From assembly GCF_018613325.1 (NCBI RefSeq), contig NZ_JAGGQJ010000021.1, positions 1 to 64,000 on the forward strand: a stretch of DNA of 64,000 nucleotides. Reading direction: 5' to 3'. The translations under genes were made by a program, and so were the position numbers. The notes under the pieces were generated by a model that made no database searches, was not told the DNA's origin, and saw only the letters and a program-made list of their open reading frames with translations. Source of the stretch: Bacillus sp. ISL-34. Its GTDB lineage: Bacteria > Bacillota > Bacilli > Bacillales > DSM-1321. Position 1 is the first letter of the stretch. Every line of letters begins with the position of its first letter. This document shows, in pieces, positions 62,572 to 64,000 of this stretch.

Positions 62572-62985
62572 ATGTCGGTTGATGCATACCTTAATTTTAA
62601 TGGGAATTGTCGGGAAGCAGTAGAGTTCTACGCAGAGGTTTTTGGAACGGAACAACCAAATATCATGACCTTTGGGGAAACACCGCCTAACCCGGAATTT
62701 CCCCTTCCAGAAGAAGCGAAAGATTTAGTCATGCATACAAGGCTAAATATTAATGGAAGCAATATCATGTTTTCAGATACTTTTCCTGGTATGCCTTTTG
62801 TAGAAGGAAACAATATCAGCCTGGCATATGTCGGTAATGATTTGGATGGAATTAAATCGATCTTTAACAAACTAAGTGAAAGCGGCACGGTTGGTGTAGA
62901 GCTACAAGAAACATTCTGGAGTAAAATTTACGGTCAGTTAACCGATAAATTCGGAATCCAATGGCAATTTAACTTCGAGAGCTGA
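62572..62985 (+). CDS. PhnB-like VOC-family protein
   Basis: 137 residues of the PhnB/YjdN-type VOC branch: AYLNFNGNCREAVEFYAEVF, then ADIMTFGETP-like DNA-encoded NIMTFGETPPNPE, MHTRLNINGSNIMFSDTFPG, and the end YGQLTDKFGIQWQFNF. Found singly in many Bacillus genomes; function unknown. ATAGGAGTGAG precedes the ATG. A hairpin terminator follows. The next gene is a distant, damaged relative. Confidence 0.87.
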   Translation: MSVDAYLNFNGNCREAVEFYAEVFGTEQPNIMTFGETPPNPEFPLPEEAKDLVMHTRLNINGSNIMFSDTFPGMPFVEGNNISLAYVGNDLDGIKSIFNKLSESGTVGVELQETFWSKIYGQLTDKFGIQWQFNFES

Positions 62986-62998
62986 GAAAACGAAATAT

Positions 62999-63042
62999 GG
63001 ATATAGGACTTTTCACTTGTGAGAAGTTTCTATATCCTTTTG
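62999..63042 (+). terminator. Terminator after the PhnB-like gene
   Basis: GGATATAGGACTTTTCAC (62999-63016) pairs, with few mismatches, with GTGAGAAGTTTCTATATCC (63019-63037), then Ts. The gap to 63296 shows nothing else. Confidence 0.8.
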
Positions 63043-63296
63043 TATTTCCATCAACGTGAGGCAAGGATACTGTAATCAGCATAGGATTAAGGGAATTAGT
63101 TTAATGTTAGTAAAAAATGAATATACAAAACGGCCCCCTAGCCCTGATAATATAATTTTCTTGGTTCATGATAAATGATGTATAGTAATAAGTCCCTTCA
63201 AGATATTTAATCTGATCGAATAAATCGTATTTCCATGATAATAGGTTTAGTTATCGAAAACTGGCTAAACATGAAAACAATAAAGGAGAAAAAATC

Positions 63297-63797
63297 ATGA
63301 AAAATAAAATTCAAAAAATCACAACCAACTTGTGGTTTGATACACAAGCTGAAGAGGCGGCAAAGTTCTACACTTCCATCTTCGGAAATTCTAAGATCGG
63401 AAGAATCACTCGCTATGGAAATGAAGGACATCAAATCCACGGGATGCCAGAGGGATCAGTGATGACCGTGGAATTTGAATTGGAAGGACAAGCATTCGTA
63501 GCATTAAATGGCGGTCCGCAATTCAAATTCACCTAGGCAATATCATTTATCATCAATTGCGAGGATCAAGAAGACTTGGATTATTACTGGGATAAACTCT
63601 CCGAAGACGGAGACGAAAAGGCGCAAGTGTGCGGTTGGCTGAAAGATCGATTTGGTGTGTCATGGCAAATTGTCCCTGCGAATCTAACCGAGATGGTAAA
63701 CGACTCCGCCCCTGAAAAATCGGAAAGAGTTATGAAAGCGCTGCTCCAAATGAAGAAAATTGATATTAAAACTTTAAAGCAGGCGTTTATAGGATAG
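63297..63797 (+). pseudogene. PhnB-like VOC gene interrupted by one TAG codon
   Basis: The gene reads [20 protein letters not shown], then [14 protein letters not shown], up to GGPQFKFT. It then meets TAG at 63534-63536 and continues in the same frame AISFIINCEDQEDLDYYWDK to CGWLKDRFGVSWQIVPANL and a stop at 63797. Everything else is intact, with AAAGGAG upstream of the start. Relatives normally have Glu (GAG) where the TAG stands, so one G-to-T change explains it. The whole would be 166 residues, the normal family length. The two halves alone are unlikely to fold. Confidence 0.85.
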
Positions 63798-64000
63798 GTT
63801 CTTAAGAAACAACTATCTAGTAAGTTGTGTTCATTCCAGAAAAGAATACGATTTTAAGTAACTAAAGCATAGTTTCTCGATTGCAGGTATGAAATTAGGT
63901 TTTGATATTTGCATTTCTTTTACTGGCGATACCCCCTATTAGAAAAGAAAAAGTTTCTTAAGTATATTTGCATAAATGATCTAGATAGTTTTTAGAGGAG
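63798..64000. other. Right-edge intergenic sequence
   Basis: AT-rich. No gene is visible; TTTAGAGGAG at the very end may be the ribosome site of a gene starting just beyond the window. Confidence 0.4.

Overview
The window looks like chromosomal DNA of a low-GC, spore-forming Bacillaceae, probably Peribacillus (the former Bacillus simplex/frigoritolerans group). The signs are AGGAGG-type ribosome sites with frequent TTG/GTG starts, a sporulation diadenylate cyclase (CdaS), Cys/His-rich proteins that look like spore-surface proteins, a Bacillus-type beta-amylase, sigma-54 regulators of Bacillus type (AcoR), and a GC-rich palindromic intergenic repeat that I associate with this group. The genus is inference. 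There are no rRNA or tRNA genes, no CRISPR array, and no complete IS or prophage.

Layout. 1-13 kb is accessory: beta-amylase, an OsmC protein, DinB, small unknown proteins, a BASS-family transporter, two small relics of one tyrosine recombinase, a spore-surface-like gene pair, and an ArsR-SRPBCC regulator with clear operators. 13.4-25.5 kb is the most coherent block: a histidine kinase with an extracytoplasmic solute-binding domain, an NtrC-class regulator, a good sigma-54 promoter, an orphan TAXI lipoprotein, a four-gene ABC importer, an Asp/Glu-racemase-like protein and a GlcDF-type FAD/Fe-S oxidase. It reads as a system to sense, import and oxidise an unidentified organic (perhaps 2-hydroxy or amino) acid. 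25.7-34.5 kb holds divergent LysE/TrmB genes, a methyltransferase, an autoregulated GntR-EamA pair, a speE-like/speD polyamine pair, a stand-alone cyclic-phosphate-processing receiver domain and several very small genes.

34.7-38.2 kb is a gene graveyard: a GntR regulator with a nonsense codon, a decayed tyrosine recombinase, a frameshifted secreted or membrane protein, and a 20-bp tandem repeat. 38.2-47 kb is an NMO-family flavoprotein followed by the acetoin catabolic cluster on the minus strand: acoA-acoB-acoC-acoL, a short-chain dehydrogenase and acoR, with a consensus sigma-54 promoter and a large inverted repeat upstream of acoA. 47.2-49 kb is a small TetR-type regulon (FMN reductase, ABM monooxygenase, TetR) sharing a 16-bp palindrome. 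49.2-64 kb carries acetoacetate-CoA ligase, a KinB-like kinase, ferredoxin-like proteins, an NlpC/P60 hydrolase, a YdbM-like acyl-CoA dehydrogenase, a GTPase with a tandem PadR-like regulator, a second methionine aminopeptidase, cdaS, and VOC/DinB genes ending in a PhnB-like gene split by one TAG codon.

Two near-intact copies (1-226 and 49230-49461) and several decayed copies of a ~230-bp element with 10-bp terminal inverted repeats are scattered through the window. One appears to have inserted into the terminator of the acetoacetate-CoA ligase gene.
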